From Bradyrhizobium sp. AUGA SZCCT0176 (GTDB lineage Bacteria; Pseudomonadota; Alphaproteobacteria; Rhizobiales; Xanthobacteraceae): DNA of 64,000 nt. Shown one piece after another: positions 35,651 to 44,332 of the stretch. Position 1 is the first letter of the stretch. Every line of letters begins with the position of its first letter. The translations under genes were made by a program, and so were the position numbers. Where the stretch lies: positions 1-64,000 of the forward strand of contig NZ_JAFCMB010000018.1 of NCBI RefSeq assembly GCF_018130145.1, written 5' to 3'. The notes beneath the pieces were generated by a model, which saw only the letters and a list, made by a program, of their open reading frames with translations, searched no databases and was not told the origin of the DNA.

Positions 35651-36797
35651 AAGCGATGGCCGTTCGATAAACCACATTGCCTTCGAACAGGCGGCGGGCG
35701 CTGCGGTAGACCGCGCCATAGTCCGCCTTCACCGCGCCGGAGCCGGCAGGCGAAACGCCGGCGTCGACCAGCGTGACGCCCGACGGATGCGCGATACGAA
35801 TGGGTCCGTTCGCCTTGCACAGTTCGGCCGGAATGCTGCTGGGAATGCGCGACGCCACCGCAAGGCAAATCGCTCCGGTAATCGGCGTGGCGCGATGCGG
35901 CAGCCCTACCGAGATCATCCGCACCCAGATGTCGGCATCCGCCGGCGCGAGTTCACGCCCCGACAGCGTTCGTCCGGCCCGCGGGCCCGTTACCATCGCG
36001 ACCTTGGGAATACCGGTCATCCGCCGCGCCTGATCGAGATCCGGCGCAATCCCCATTTTGACCGATGCCGCGCAGCGGATCGCTTCCATGCGCTGCAGAA
36101 AGACAGAATCATTGTCGAGCACGTCAGGCAGTTCATCGCCGGATTTTCCGACCGCGCTTGCCGCAACAAAGACGCAGGGGTTGGCGGCATCGACGCAGGA
36201 GGCCTTCACGCTTTCCCCGCCGCCGATGTCGAGATCGTCAACCGCGTTTCCGGTCGGCAGCAGCTTGCCGGTCCGCGCGCCGCCGGGCTCGAGGAACTCC
36301 AGCCGGATCGGCGCCGCCTTCCCGGCGATGCCATCGATCTCGATATCGCCGGTGGCGGCCAGCGAACCATCCTCGACCGGAAAGCGCGCAACGATGATCT
36401 TCGAGGTATTGGTGTTGTGAATGCGGACCGTGGCTTCGCCATTGGCTGGCGCCGTCACCAGCCCTTCGTCGAGCGCGAACGGCCCGACCGCCGAGGACAT
36501 GTTGCCGCAATTGGCGCCATAGTCGACAAAAGTGTCGCGCACACCGATCTGCGCGAAGGTGTAGTCGACATCCGCATCCGGCCGGCTCGGCGGGCCGATG
36601 ATGCAAATCTTCGACAGCGACGAGATTCCACCGCCCATGCCGTCGAGTTGCCGGCCATTGGGGTCGGGCGAGCCCATGACCTCCAGAAAGATAGGGTCCC
36701 AAGCCTTCGGGTCGGCCGGCAGATCGTCCCTTCGGAACATCACCGCCTTGGAAGTGCCGCCCCGCATGAACACCGCACGAAGTCGAGCATTTGCCAT
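35649..36797 (-). CDS. PrpF-family isomerase (aconitate / oxalomesaconate isomerase-like)
   Basis: 382 residues. FMRGGTSKAVMF at the N-terminus and DYGANCGNMSSAVGPFA (catalytic Cys, about residue 93-109) are PrpF signatures. The family moves a double bond in unsaturated acids: 2-methylaconitate, 4-oxalomesaconate or methylitaconate. It leads a row of leftward genes with the MBL protein and epimerase upstream. It probably acts before a hydratase of the PrpD type encoded in the same cluster. Confidence 0.88.
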   Translation of the reverse strand: MANARLRAVFMRGGTSKAVMFRRDDLPADPKAWDPIFLEVMGSPDPNGRQLDGMGGGISSLSKICIIGPPSRPDADVDYTFAQIGVRDTFVDYGANCGNMSSAVGPFALDEGLVTAPANGEATVRIHNTNTSKIIVARFPVEDGSLAATGDIEIDGIAGKAAPIRLEFLEPGGARTGKLLPTGNAVDDLDIGGGESVKASCVDAANPCVFVAASAVGKSGDELPDVLDNDSVFLQRMEAIRCAASVKMGIAPDLDQARRMTGIPKVAMVTGPRAGRTLSGRELAPADADIWVRMISVGLPHRATPITGAICLAVASRIPSSIPAELCKANGPIRIAHPSGVTLVDAGVSPAGSGAVKADYGAVYRSARRLFEGNVVYRTAIA

Positions 36798-36812
36798 GGC
36801 CGATCCCTGTCC

Positions 36813-37604
36813 TTATTTCAGCGGCTCGGCATCCAGGCGGATGATGTCTGCCGGACCGCCCGGCTGCGCCGGATAGCGTTGTAGCACGAGCGGGTCATGG
36901 CCGGGCACGATGTGCGCCAGCGACGACGCCTGCCGGCGCATCGCGTCATAACCTTCGAGCGTCTCGCTGACGTCGACCACGACCGGGAAAGGCCGGTACT
37001 GTTCGAAATTCGCATAATAGTGCGACGCGTCCGAGGCGAGTACGACCCATCCGCGCCGGGTTCGGACGCGCACAAACTGCAGACCGCGCGAATGACCGCC
37101 GACCAGATGCACCGTGACACCATCGGCAATCTCGCTCGCGCCATTATGAAACTTCACGCGGCCCTGGAACAGTTTGCCCACCATCGCGGTGACGTCGTCA
37201 GCCTCAAACGGATGCCGCAAACTGGAATGGCACATGCACCGGCCGGTGCAGTATTCCATTTCGCGCTCCTGGATGTGATAGCGCGCGTTCGGAAATATCT
37301 CGTGATTGCCGGCGTGGTCGTAATGCATATGAGTCAGTACGACGTCCTTGACACCGGCACGATCGACGCCCGCAACCTTCAGGCCTTCCGCAACCGGGCG
37401 CGTTATCTTGCGCGCGCGGCGCTTGGCCATGTCAGCATCGAAGCCGGTATCGACGATGATGGTCTGGCCGTCGCCCTTCAGCACCCAGACGAAGAAATCC
37501 ATCGGCATCGGCCCGTCATGCGCATCGCCACCGAGGAAATTTTCCGAAATGCGCCGTTCGGCATTATGGGCGTAACGAACCGCGAGAATCTCGTATTCCG
37601 ACAT
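36813..37604 (-). CDS. MBL-fold hydrolase, N-acyl-homoserine-lactonase-like
   Basis: 263 residues. THMHYDHAGN (residues 92-101) is the HxHxDH Zn motif; later His (GGHSRG), Asp (ASDASH) and VPGHDP complete the site. The arrangement resembles AiiA/AttM lactonases. In this metabolic setting it more likely opens a lactone intermediate than quenches quorum signals, though both are possible. It lies 15 bases upstream of the PrpF-like gene and 9 bases after the epimerase gene. Confidence 0.82.
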   Translation of the reverse strand: MSEYEILAVRYAHNAERRISENFLGGDAHDGPMPMDFFVWVLKGDGQTIIVDTGFDADMAKRRARKITRPVAEGLKVAGVDRAGVKDVVLTHMHYDHAGNHEIFPNARYHIQEREMEYCTGRCMCHSSLRHPFEADDVTAMVGKLFQGRVKFHNGASEIADGVTVHLVGGHSRGLQFVRVRTRRGWVVLASDASHYYANFEQYRPFPVVVDVSETLEGYDAMRRQASSLAHIVPGHDPLVLQRYPAQPGGPADIIRLDAEPLK

Positions 37605-37613
37605 GCGCTCCCC

Positions 37614-38606
37614 TTAGCTTGCTGGAGTGTCCTGCGCCTTGCGCCATTCCAGCAGCCGGCGGATGCCCTCCTCGATGGAAACCTCGGGCTTCCAGCCCAG
37701 CATCTTCTCGGCTTTGGCGATGCTGAAATCGAGCTGCTTGGTCACGCTCGATCGCACGCTCGAAGTAGCCGATTTGTAGACCGGCTTGAGGTCGCTGCCG
37801 GTGAACTTCAGCAACAGCGCCACCACCTGATTGAGATCGGTCGCAACACCCGATGCGACTGTAAAGCTCTCAGCCGTGATATCGCACGCCATCGCCATCA
37901 CGTTGGCGCGGGCGACGTCGGCAACGTGAACATAGTCATGCACCTCGCTGCCGTCGTCCGGAATCACCGGCGGCTCACCGCGCATGATGCGGTCGTAATT
38001 CTCCATGATGTAGAGCGCATTGACGCCGCGATAGTGCTGTCGTTCGCCGTAAACCGTTGCGTATCGCAGCGCGATTCCCTGGATGCCGTGCTTGGCGCTG
38101 TACAGACGGCAGAGATTTTCGCCGATCAGCTTGGTGCACGCGTACAGCGCTGTGGCGGGCTGGAATGTGCCGAGCTGCGCCGGGGCGGACTCGTCGATCA
38201 GGCCCGGCGCCGGATCGCCGTAGACCGCGATCGACGACGAAAACACCACCTTCCTGACGTTGCGGTAGCGGCACGCCTCGAAGATGTTGACCTGTCCCTC
38301 GACATTGACGGCAAGCCCAAGGCTCGGATTCTGGCTGAGCGGCAACGTCAGGAAACCGGCGATCGCGAACACGCCGTCGCAGTCCTCGAAGGCGTCATAG
38401 AGTTCGTTGATGCGCAGGATATCGCCGCGCACGAGCTTTACTCTGGGGTCTCCCAATAGCGACCGGACGGTATCGGGACTACCGAGCGCGTAGTTGTCGA
38501 GCAGCACGACTTCCCGCGCACCCTGGCTCAGCAATTGTTCCGCGACATGCGATCCGATCAGGCTGGCGCCGCCGGTCACGACAAATTTTCCTTGGGCGAT
38601 CTTCAT
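37614..38606 (-). CDS. NAD-dependent epimerase/dehydratase (extended SDR)
   Basis: 330 residues. TGGASLIGSHVAEQLL (NAD loop), Ser in VVFSSSIAVYG and YACTK (Tyr/Lys) show an extended SDR like UDP-glucose 4-epimerase. Sugar-nucleotide genes are absent nearby, so it may act on another hydroxyacid or sugar acid. It is the first gene of the leftward epimerase-MBL-PrpF row, and its promoter region contains the regional palindrome. Confidence 0.82.
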   Translation of the reverse strand: MKIAQGKFVVTGGASLIGSHVAEQLLSQGAREVVLLDNYALGSPDTVRSLLGDPRVKLVRGDILRINELYDAFEDCDGVFAIAGFLTLPLSQNPSLGLAVNVEGQVNIFEACRYRNVRKVVFSSSIAVYGDPAPGLIDESAPAQLGTFQPATALYACTKLIGENLCRLYSAKHGIQGIALRYATVYGERQHYRGVNALYIMENYDRIMRGEPPVIPDDGSEVHDYVHVADVARANVMAMACDITAESFTVASGVATDLNQVVALLLKFTGSDLKPVYKSATSSVRSSVTKQLDFSIAKAEKMLGWKPEVSIEEGIRRLLEWRKAQDTPAS

Positions 38607-38749
38607 GGATGCTCACACATCGCGGCAAACTGCACAGGCTGTCTCAAGTCTCGCTCCCATTGATCATCTGTTGGACCGATGCAGGCCGGTGGCCGCAAGC
38701 ATCGCGGCGGTGCCTGACCGAATTGCACGGACGCTACCGCCCTCTCCCC

Positions 38750-38765
38750 AAACTGTCTACAGTTT
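38750..38765. promoter_or_regulatory. Palindromic operator between the epimerase and beta-hydroxyacid dehydrogenase genes
   Basis: AAACTGT-CT-ACAGTTT, 7-bp perfect arms, in the middle of a 307-base divergent gap. It differs from the site at 33572 only in the two central bases and flanks. A related CTCT-GTAT-AGAG occurs at 38835-38846. Nothing else was seen in the gap. Probably bound by one of the cluster's GntR proteins. Confidence 0.6.
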
Positions 38766-38913
38766 TCATCATGCGGCACCGATGCACGCCGTTGCACCGC
38801 CTGCGGGGCTGCGCCGTCGCCTTGGCACCGGCACCTCTGTATAGAGTCGAGCGATGAGTCTGCTTCAGCGATAGCTCGGCACGACCTCGCAACAAAAGAA
38901 TCGGGAGAACGAC

Positions 38914-39795
38914 ATGTCTGAGAAGGTCGCGGTCATCGGAATGGGGCAGATGGGATCGGGGATGGCAGGACGACTGAGGGAGTCCAACCTCGACGTCGTC
39001 GGCTATGACGTCAACGCCGATCAGCGCGCGCGCCTCACGAAGGACGGCTTTCGGATGGCACCGAGCATCGCGGAAGCGCTCGAGGGCCGCAACATCGTGC
39101 TGACCAGCCTGCCCGATCCGAAAGCCGTGACGGAAGCCTGGCTCGGCGCCGACGGCATCGTCGCCCATGCGGCCAAGGGCACCCTTTGCATCGAGCTGAG
39201 CACCATCGATCCGCAGACGATGCGGCAGGCCGCCGAGGCAGCGGTCGCCAAGGGAATCGCAGTGGTCGATTGTCCGGTCAGCGGCAGCCCCAACGAGGCG
39301 CGCGCCGGCAAGCTGATCCTGATTGCCGGTGGCGAGCGGGCCGACGTGACCCGGGCCGAGCCGATCCTCAAGCTGCTTGGCAACGAATGGAAGTACACCG
39401 GCCCCGTGGGAACCGCGAAGGTCGTCAAGATCGTCAACAACATGATGTCGATGGGCAACGTCCTGGTCGCGGCGGAAGCCTTTGCGCTCGGCGTGGCCGC
39501 CGGCGTCGAGCCGGACAAGCTTTATGACGTGCTGTCGGTCAGCGGCGGCCGCTCGCATCACTTCACCAAGCGCTTTCCGAACGCGATCAAGGGAGATTTC
39601 TCGCCGGGATTCAAGATGGAGCTGGGCGAGAAGGACCTCGCGCTTGCGGTCGAACTCGGGCGAATGACGCGGATGCCGACGCCGTCGGCCTCTGCGACGC
39701 GCGAACTCTATGCCGTCGCACTGGCCGAGGGCTTTCGCGGCCAGGATATCGTGGCGCTGCTGAAGATGTATCAGAACTGGGCCAAGCCGGCCTGA
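38914..39795 (+). CDS. Beta-hydroxyacid dehydrogenase, 3-hydroxyisobutyrate-dehydrogenase-like
   Basis: 293 residues. VIGMGQMGSGMAGRL is the NAD(P) loop; DCPVSGSPNEARAGKL is the substrate motif (about 122-137) and KIVNNM carries the catalytic Lys (about 170). Family members oxidise or reduce 3-hydroxyisobutyrate, tartronate semialdehyde or 2-(hydroxymethyl)glutarate. The last is notable because it feeds a PrpF/PrpB-type route in nicotinate fermentation. GGGAGAACGAC precedes the ATG. Confidence 0.88.
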   Translation: MSEKVAVIGMGQMGSGMAGRLRESNLDVVGYDVNADQRARLTKDGFRMAPSIAEALEGRNIVLTSLPDPKAVTEAWLGADGIVAHAAKGTLCIELSTIDPQTMRQAAEAAVAKGIAVVDCPVSGSPNEARAGKLILIAGGERADVTRAEPILKLLGNEWKYTGPVGTAKVVKIVNNMMSMGNVLVAAEAFALGVAAGVEPDKLYDVLSVSGGRSHHFTKRFPNAIKGDFSPGFKMELGEKDLALAVELGRMTRMPTPSASATRELYAVALAEGFRGQDIVALLKMYQNWAKPA

Positions 39796-39819
39796 TAGTC
39801 AGGTCGTTGGAAGCCTCGC

Positions 39820-41328
39820 TCAAGGCACCCAGGTCGTCTCCTGAGCCTCATGAGCACCTCGCGGCGCGAAGACGACCTTCTTCGCCGGTGCCTTGTGCAA
39901 TTCGCTGACTTCCAGTAGCCGCGTGACCTGTGCGATCTCGGTGACTTTTTCGAGGGTTTCAAGCCGCTCGAACAGCGGCGCGATCTGCTCACGGGGAAGG
40001 CTGCGCGCCGCGCAATCGTTGAACTTGTCCCATAGTTCGCTGCTGCTCATCGGATTGTCACCGCCACGACCGACGAGATTGTCGACGCGCCGCGAGAGGC
40101 GGGTGCCGTCCTTGAGCGTTACGATGACTTCCGCGCCCCATTGGTCCTCAGCATCGTCGGCCATATCAGGGTGCGGGCTTGCGGTCGTGAGATCCAGAAG
40201 CCGTGTGATCTCCGGATCGAAATGCGCATCCCCCTCAAAATCCTTCAGCCGAAGCACGCCATAGCGAAGCGCGCGCGCGACGACATACTGGACGCTGAAC
40301 TTGGCTTGCAGCGACGTCTGCGGATGCGGATTGTTGGTATGGCGCAGGCGCCGGCCATGCGGCAGCACTTCGATGCGGCTGATGTCCGCGGCTTTGACCT
40401 TGTCCTCGCGCCGCAACTGGAGCGCCATGGCAATCGCTGGATGCGTGCTGCCGCAACAAGGGAACTGCTTGAGCGCGATCGATTTCGCCTCGATCTCCCA
40501 CGGCGCGCCCCAGTTCTGAAAGAGCTTATCGGGGTCGAACGTGCCGGGCCCGTTGAAGACGTTGAGGAAGCCTTGTTGATGCTCGAACACGTCGGTGGCG
40601 GCGTCAAACCCTCCCTCGGCCAGCAGGGCCGCAAGCAGGCCGTTGCGGCAGCACTGACCAATGTGGAGCGGCTTGGTCATGGTGCCGAAATTGGCCTTGA
40701 GGCCACCTGCGAGCGAGGCCGCAATGCACAGCGCCATCGTCGTTTTGGCATGATCGAGCTTCATGAGATGGCAGGCGGCCGCCGCGGTGCCAAAAATGCC
40801 GAGCGTCGCCGTCGGATGCCAGCCCTTGTCGTAGTGATGAAAATTGACTGCCCGCGCGAGCCTGATCTCAACCTCGACGCCGATCACGTAGGCGGCAATC
40901 AGGTCTTCGCCGGTCCCGCCGCGCTCCTCCGCCAGCGCAAACAGCGTCGATACCAGCGGCACCGAATGATGACCGCCCATGATGCCACTGAAATCGTCGA
41001 AATCCAGCGCATGGGACGCCGTGCCGTTGATCAGCGCCGCATCGAGTGCGCTGGTGCGCCGCGCCGAGCCGAAAATCAGCGCGGGTCCGGGCGCCGTCGC
41101 GACACCCGGGGTCTTGAGGAGGATCTGCGTGCAGGGTTCCGGATAGCCGGCCAGGGTCACGCCGATCGCATCAAGGATGCAGGCTCTTGCCGACGCGACC
41201 GCTCCCTTTGTGAGCTGACGCTTCTCGAAGGCCAACACCCGCTGGGCCAGATGCTGGAGCAGCGTGGTTCCGGACGAAGCGTGCTCTGCCGAACTTGCCC
41301 TTGACGATGCAACAGACGCGTCACTCAT
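39820..41328 (-). CDS. MmgE/PrpD-family hydratase/dehydratase
   Basis: 502 residues. The N-terminal half shows the family pattern ALINGTASHALDFDD (about residues 93-107) and a Gly/His-rich central segment (MGGHHSVP). MmgE/PrpD proteins dehydrate 2-methylcitrate, hydrate aconitate-like acids, or act on itaconyl-like compounds. It follows the flavin dehydrogenase gene by 21 bases, so both are probably transcribed from the GntR2 promoter. It is convergent with the beta-hydroxyacid dehydrogenase gene. Confidence 0.88.
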   Translation of the reverse strand: MSDASVASSRASSAEHASSGTTLLQHLAQRVLAFEKRQLTKGAVASARACILDAIGVTLAGYPEPCTQILLKTPGVATAPGPALIFGSARRTSALDAALINGTASHALDFDDFSGIMGGHHSVPLVSTLFALAEERGGTGEDLIAAYVIGVEVEIRLARAVNFHHYDKGWHPTATLGIFGTAAAACHLMKLDHAKTTMALCIAASLAGGLKANFGTMTKPLHIGQCCRNGLLAALLAEGGFDAATDVFEHQQGFLNVFNGPGTFDPDKLFQNWGAPWEIEAKSIALKQFPCCGSTHPAIAMALQLRREDKVKAADISRIEVLPHGRRLRHTNNPHPQTSLQAKFSVQYVVARALRYGVLRLKDFEGDAHFDPEITRLLDLTTASPHPDMADDAEDQWGAEVIVTLKDGTRLSRRVDNLVGRGGDNPMSSSELWDKFNDCAARSLPREQIAPLFERLETLEKVTEIAQVTRLLEVSELHKAPAKKVVFAPRGAHEAQETTWVP

Positions 41329-41349
41329 GTCGGTTCTCCCGTGTAGGCT

Positions 41350-42834
41350 TCAGTCCGCCGCTGCCGCGCTGCGTCCTGCAATCCGCCCGAACGTCGCGCC
41401 CGACACCAGACCGGTGCCCGCCGGATAATTGTCGTAGAACAGGCCGCCGACCATTTCGCCGCAGCAGAACAGGCCCTTGATCGGCCGCCAGTCCGTGCCG
41501 ATCACCTGCGCCGTCTCATTCACCTTCAGTCCGCCGAAGGTGAAGGTGATGCCGCCGGTGGCGCTGTAGGCGTAGAACGGCGGCTTTGCGATTCGAAGCG
41601 CCCAGTTGGTTTTCTCCAGCGCCAGCCCCTTGCTGGAAAGACCATCCTTCTTGGTCGGATCGAAGCCGTCGTCCATCTCGCGGGCGCAGGAATTGTATTC
41701 GTCGAGCGTCTTCAGCGCCTGATCCCTGTCGTCGAAGTCGAGTTTTTCAATGAGATCTTCCAGCGTGTTGGCTGTGATCGGCTTGCTGGTCTGGTAGCGC
41801 GGCTCCAGCAGGTGAACGACCCTGGAGTCAAATATCTGCCAGGCCTTGGCGCCGGGTTCGGCCAGGATCGCGCGCCCGAACTTGGCATAGGTAAAGAGCG
41901 CACCGTCTTCGCCTTCATCGACGAAGCGCCGTCCCTTGCGGTTCAGCATGACGCCATAGACATAGCTCAGCCGGTTGCTGCGATCTGTGAGTTCGCGTGG
42001 TGCAAACTCGCCCCAATCGGCGCTGATCGGCGTGGCGTGGCAGCCGCTCCACTGTCCCCACGGCATCGCGCCGATGTTCATCGCCATCCGCAGACCGTCG
42101 CCCTGGTTGTGTGGCGTGCCCCGCACTTTCGCCGCACCGACGAGCGGACCGATATGCTGGGTGCGCATCTGTACGTTGGCTTCGAATCCACCGCAACCGA
42201 GGATCACCGACCTGGCATTCAGGACCGAGACGCCGTCGTCATCACGCACCTTGACGCCGTTGATCCTGCCATCGTCGCCCACCAGCAGCTCGGTCGCCGC
42301 AGTTCCATAGCGAATTTCGATGCCGAGCCGCTCGGCGGTCGAGAACCAGCTCCGCGACAGGCCGACGCCTTCGTGTTCGGCGCGCACGACCAGGCCGCGC
42401 GCCCACACCATGACGTTGTCCTTCTTGACTGCGGAAAGCGTGATCGCCGGCTCCATCTTGATGCCGCCGACCTTCTTCATCCACTTCACGGTGTCGAACG
42501 AGTTATGGACGAGCAGCTTCGACAACACCGGATCGGTGCGTCCGCTGGTGACGCGCATCAGGTCGCCGTGAAAATCCTCCTTCGAGTACGGCGATACGCC
42601 GTCATAGAAATTCTCGTATTCATCCTCGACGTCGGGGAGCAGTTCGCCGATTTCCCGGGGATCGTCGAAGGCAAAGCGCAGCACGCCGCCGCTCCAATGC
42701 GTGTTGCCGCCGCGCATTTCCCGCGGCGCCTTCTCGATCACAACGACGCGCTCGGCACCATTCTCCTTGGCGGACACCGCGGCAGCCAGAGCGGCGTTGC
42801 CCGCACCAACGACGATGACGTCATACTTGTTCAT
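41350..42834 (-). CDS. FAD-dependent dehydrogenase, fumarate-reductase/tricarballylate-dehydrogenase-like (TcuA-like)
   Basis: 494 residues. The FAD loop VVGAGNAALAAAVSAKENGA and EKAPREMRGGNTHWSGG start the protein; it ends with a GLFCCGEMVGGLFYDNYPAGTG segment (FAD-binding C-terminal part). The GNTHWSGG form and length fit TcuA, which oxidises tricarballylate to cis-aconitate. It has no signal peptide or cytochrome domain, so it is a cytoplasmic flavoprotein. The product class, an unsaturated tricarboxylate, is what PrpF- and PrpD-type enzymes accept, which supports a joint pathway. Confidence 0.82.
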   Translation of the reverse strand: MNKYDVIVVGAGNAALAAAVSAKENGAERVVVIEKAPREMRGGNTHWSGGVLRFAFDDPREIGELLPDVEDEYENFYDGVSPYSKEDFHGDLMRVTSGRTDPVLSKLLVHNSFDTVKWMKKVGGIKMEPAITLSAVKKDNVMVWARGLVVRAEHEGVGLSRSWFSTAERLGIEIRYGTAATELLVGDDGRINGVKVRDDDGVSVLNARSVILGCGGFEANVQMRTQHIGPLVGAAKVRGTPHNQGDGLRMAMNIGAMPWGQWSGCHATPISADWGEFAPRELTDRSNRLSYVYGVMLNRKGRRFVDEGEDGALFTYAKFGRAILAEPGAKAWQIFDSRVVHLLEPRYQTSKPITANTLEDLIEKLDFDDRDQALKTLDEYNSCAREMDDGFDPTKKDGLSSKGLALEKTNWALRIAKPPFYAYSATGGITFTFGGLKVNETAQVIGTDWRPIKGLFCCGEMVGGLFYDNYPAGTGLVSGATFGRIAGRSAAAAD

Positions 42835-42916
42835 TACTCAACTCCTGTGGGATTGACCTGGTGTGGATCGCAGCAAGGCGGCGATTGCGGCGCGTGCCTT
42901 CGCGTCTTGTTCGGCA

Positions 42917-43639
42917 TTATTCTTTGTTGGGCATGTCTTTCCGGCTATCGATCCGATGTTGCGATCCGGCGCGGGCGGCCTCGGCCATCGCGCCGAGGCG
43001 CAGTTCGTAGCCGCGGCGGACGTGACGGCGGGCCAGTTCTTCGGCGGCAGCCTCGTCGCGCCGCGCGATGGCATTCGCGATCGCCTGGTGCTCTCCCAGC
43101 GCTTCCGCGATACGGCCGGGTGCCGCGAAGGTGGTGCGGCCCAGCAGTACGACAGAGTCATGCAGGTCCTGCAGACTCTTGATCAGGAACCGATTGTGAG
43201 CGGCGCGGTAGATCTGCTCGTGGAAGAGAGTGTTTTCCCGGGCGTGGACTTTCGGGTCATCAGGCAATTGACGATGTGAATCCAGCATCGCCTGCAGCAT
43301 GTGGATTTCGGTCGCGTCGGCAAAGCGTGCAGCCAGTGCCGCGGCCGTACCTTCAAGCCGCTCGCGCACATCGTAGAGTTCGGCCACCGCGCGCAGGTCG
43401 TGTTGCGCGACCGACAGCCCGCCGCCCGGCGCATGGACCAGCATGCCGTCGGATTGCAGGCGGCGCATCGCCTCGCGAATGGGCGTACGGCTGACCTTGA
43501 GCCAGGCGCACAACTCCAGCTCGAGAACACGTTGGCCCGCTTCGAGTTGGCCTTCCTGGATCGCATTGCGGATGGCCCGATAGGCATGCTCGGCCAGCCC
43601 GCCGGCGGCCCGCGATGACGCGGGGCCCGGGAAGATCAC
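42917..43639 (-). CDS. GntR-family regulator, FCD subfamily (second in the cluster)
   Basis: 240 residues from GTG 43639, with GAGGA ten bases upstream; no earlier start exists in frame. The winged helix ends in CAWLKVSRTPIREAMRRLQS; the FCD domain has FHEQIYRAAHN and GEHQAI (metal His). It is first in a leftward operon with the TcuA-like and PrpD-like genes, and a TGTATACA palindrome lies 79 bases before its start. Confidence 0.9.
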   Translation of the reverse strand: MIFPGPASSRAAGGLAEHAYRAIRNAIQEGQLEAGQRVLELELCAWLKVSRTPIREAMRRLQSDGMLVHAPGGGLSVAQHDLRAVAELYDVRERLEGTAAALAARFADATEIHMLQAMLDSHRQLPDDPKVHARENTLFHEQIYRAAHNRFLIKSLQDLHDSVVLLGRTTFAAPGRIAEALGEHQAIANAIARRDEAAAEELARRHVRRGYELRLGAMAEAARAGSQHRIDSRKDMPNKE

Positions 43640-43717
43640 AAGCGTGTCGTCCTCAGCAGTGTTGGAAATCGCGGCCTCCCAGAAAGCCAGATCGGGGCTT
43701 TCCGCTACGTATAACTA

Positions 43718-43725
43718 TGTATACA
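43718..43725. promoter_or_regulatory. TGTATACA palindrome upstream of the second GntR gene
   Basis: A perfect 8-bp palindrome in an AT-rich part of the gap, with the GT-N2-AC core of FCD-type GntR operators, and the same core as the site at 35640-35647. It is likely the site through which this regulator controls its own operon. An 8-bp match alone is weak. Confidence 0.4.
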
Positions 43726-44037
43726 AAGATATGCAAAGAGAATCTTAGGGGTGAAATGCCAACGGTTCAGCCAGGGGCTCGCCCCGCGGAGCGCAGTATT
43801 TTGGGCGTTGGCCCGCACGGGCCGCCAAGTCCGCACCCCGCCGGGCGGGCCGACATAACGGTGTCGCTGACGCGCCATTCCCCGGGGCTGCTGCCGGCAT
43901 GGCCGGCGAATGAACCGGTCTCGCTGGATCGGTGCCGATATTGTTGCGGCTCGGCGGTCTTGCCGTTGCGACGGCTGGCGCCGGACAGCGCGGTCCCCGC
44001 CCCGATGGCGGCGCAAGCCAAATCGAATCTCCCATGC

Positions 44038-44130
44038 CGCCCGGCGACGGTGACCGGTCAGGGATTCAACACCGGCGTTGCCAACGCTGCGCGCGTCAAC
44101 GGCATGGCGATGCACGTGCTGGATTCGGGA
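44038..44130 (+). pseudogene. Possible remnant of an MmgE/PrpD gene
   Basis: In one forward frame, about 30 residues ending NAARVNGMAMHVLDSG resemble the conserved MmgE/PrpD segment seen intact in this window as ALINGTASHALDFDD. No initiation region precedes it and the frame stops at once. The surrounding 43745-44240 is very GC-rich, with long meaningless frames on both strands, and no other gene was found there. Confidence 0.35.
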
Positions 44131-44249
44131 TGATGCGGAATCCGCCGAACCACGCCCGCTCCCGGCGGCTGCGGGTTCTGCTCGTTGGCGGCAAAGCGCG
44201 GACTTCTCACGCAATAGCAGCGCAGCGCCTTAAGCCGTGTCGGCGCTTT

Positions 44250-44263
44250 GTGACGTCCGTCAC
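44250..44263. promoter_or_regulatory. CRP-like palindrome GTGA-N6-TCAC
   Basis: GTGACG-TC-CGTCAC, preceded by T (TGTGA), matches the half-site and spacing pattern of Crp-family sites. It is downstream of the leftward hypothetical gene and far (about 900 bases) from the export operon, so its target is not clear. It is listed because a Crp/Fnr gene and a cyclase gene lie in the same locus. Confidence 0.35.
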
Positions 44264-44284
44264 GGTGAAGCTAACGCGCAAACC

Positions 44285-44305
44285 TATTCTGGCAATCACA
44301 GAATA
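44285..44305 (-). terminator. Inverted repeat after the hypothetical gene
   Basis: TATTCTG (44285-44291) and CAGAATA (44299-44305) flank a 7-base loop, 28 bases beyond the stop of the leftward gene at 44333. The stem is AT-rich and there is no T-run; a weak terminator or a binding site. Confidence 0.35.
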
Positions 44306-44332
44306 AAGGGGACAGGCATGAACGCCACTCAC

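Noticed and set aside
36813..37604. Quorum-quenching role for the lactonase-like MBL protein
   Set aside because: No LuxI/LuxR genes nearby and the operon is metabolic; kept only as an alternative.
33689..41328. Plain 2-methylcitrate (propionate) operon
   Set aside because: No methylcitrate synthase or AcnD gene is present and extra genes (TcuA-like, MBL, epimerase, dehydrogenase) do not fit.
43615..44306. Long ORFs on both strands in the GC-rich gap
   Set aside because: High GC keeps stops rare in several frames at once; only the short MmgE-like stretch looked meaningful.
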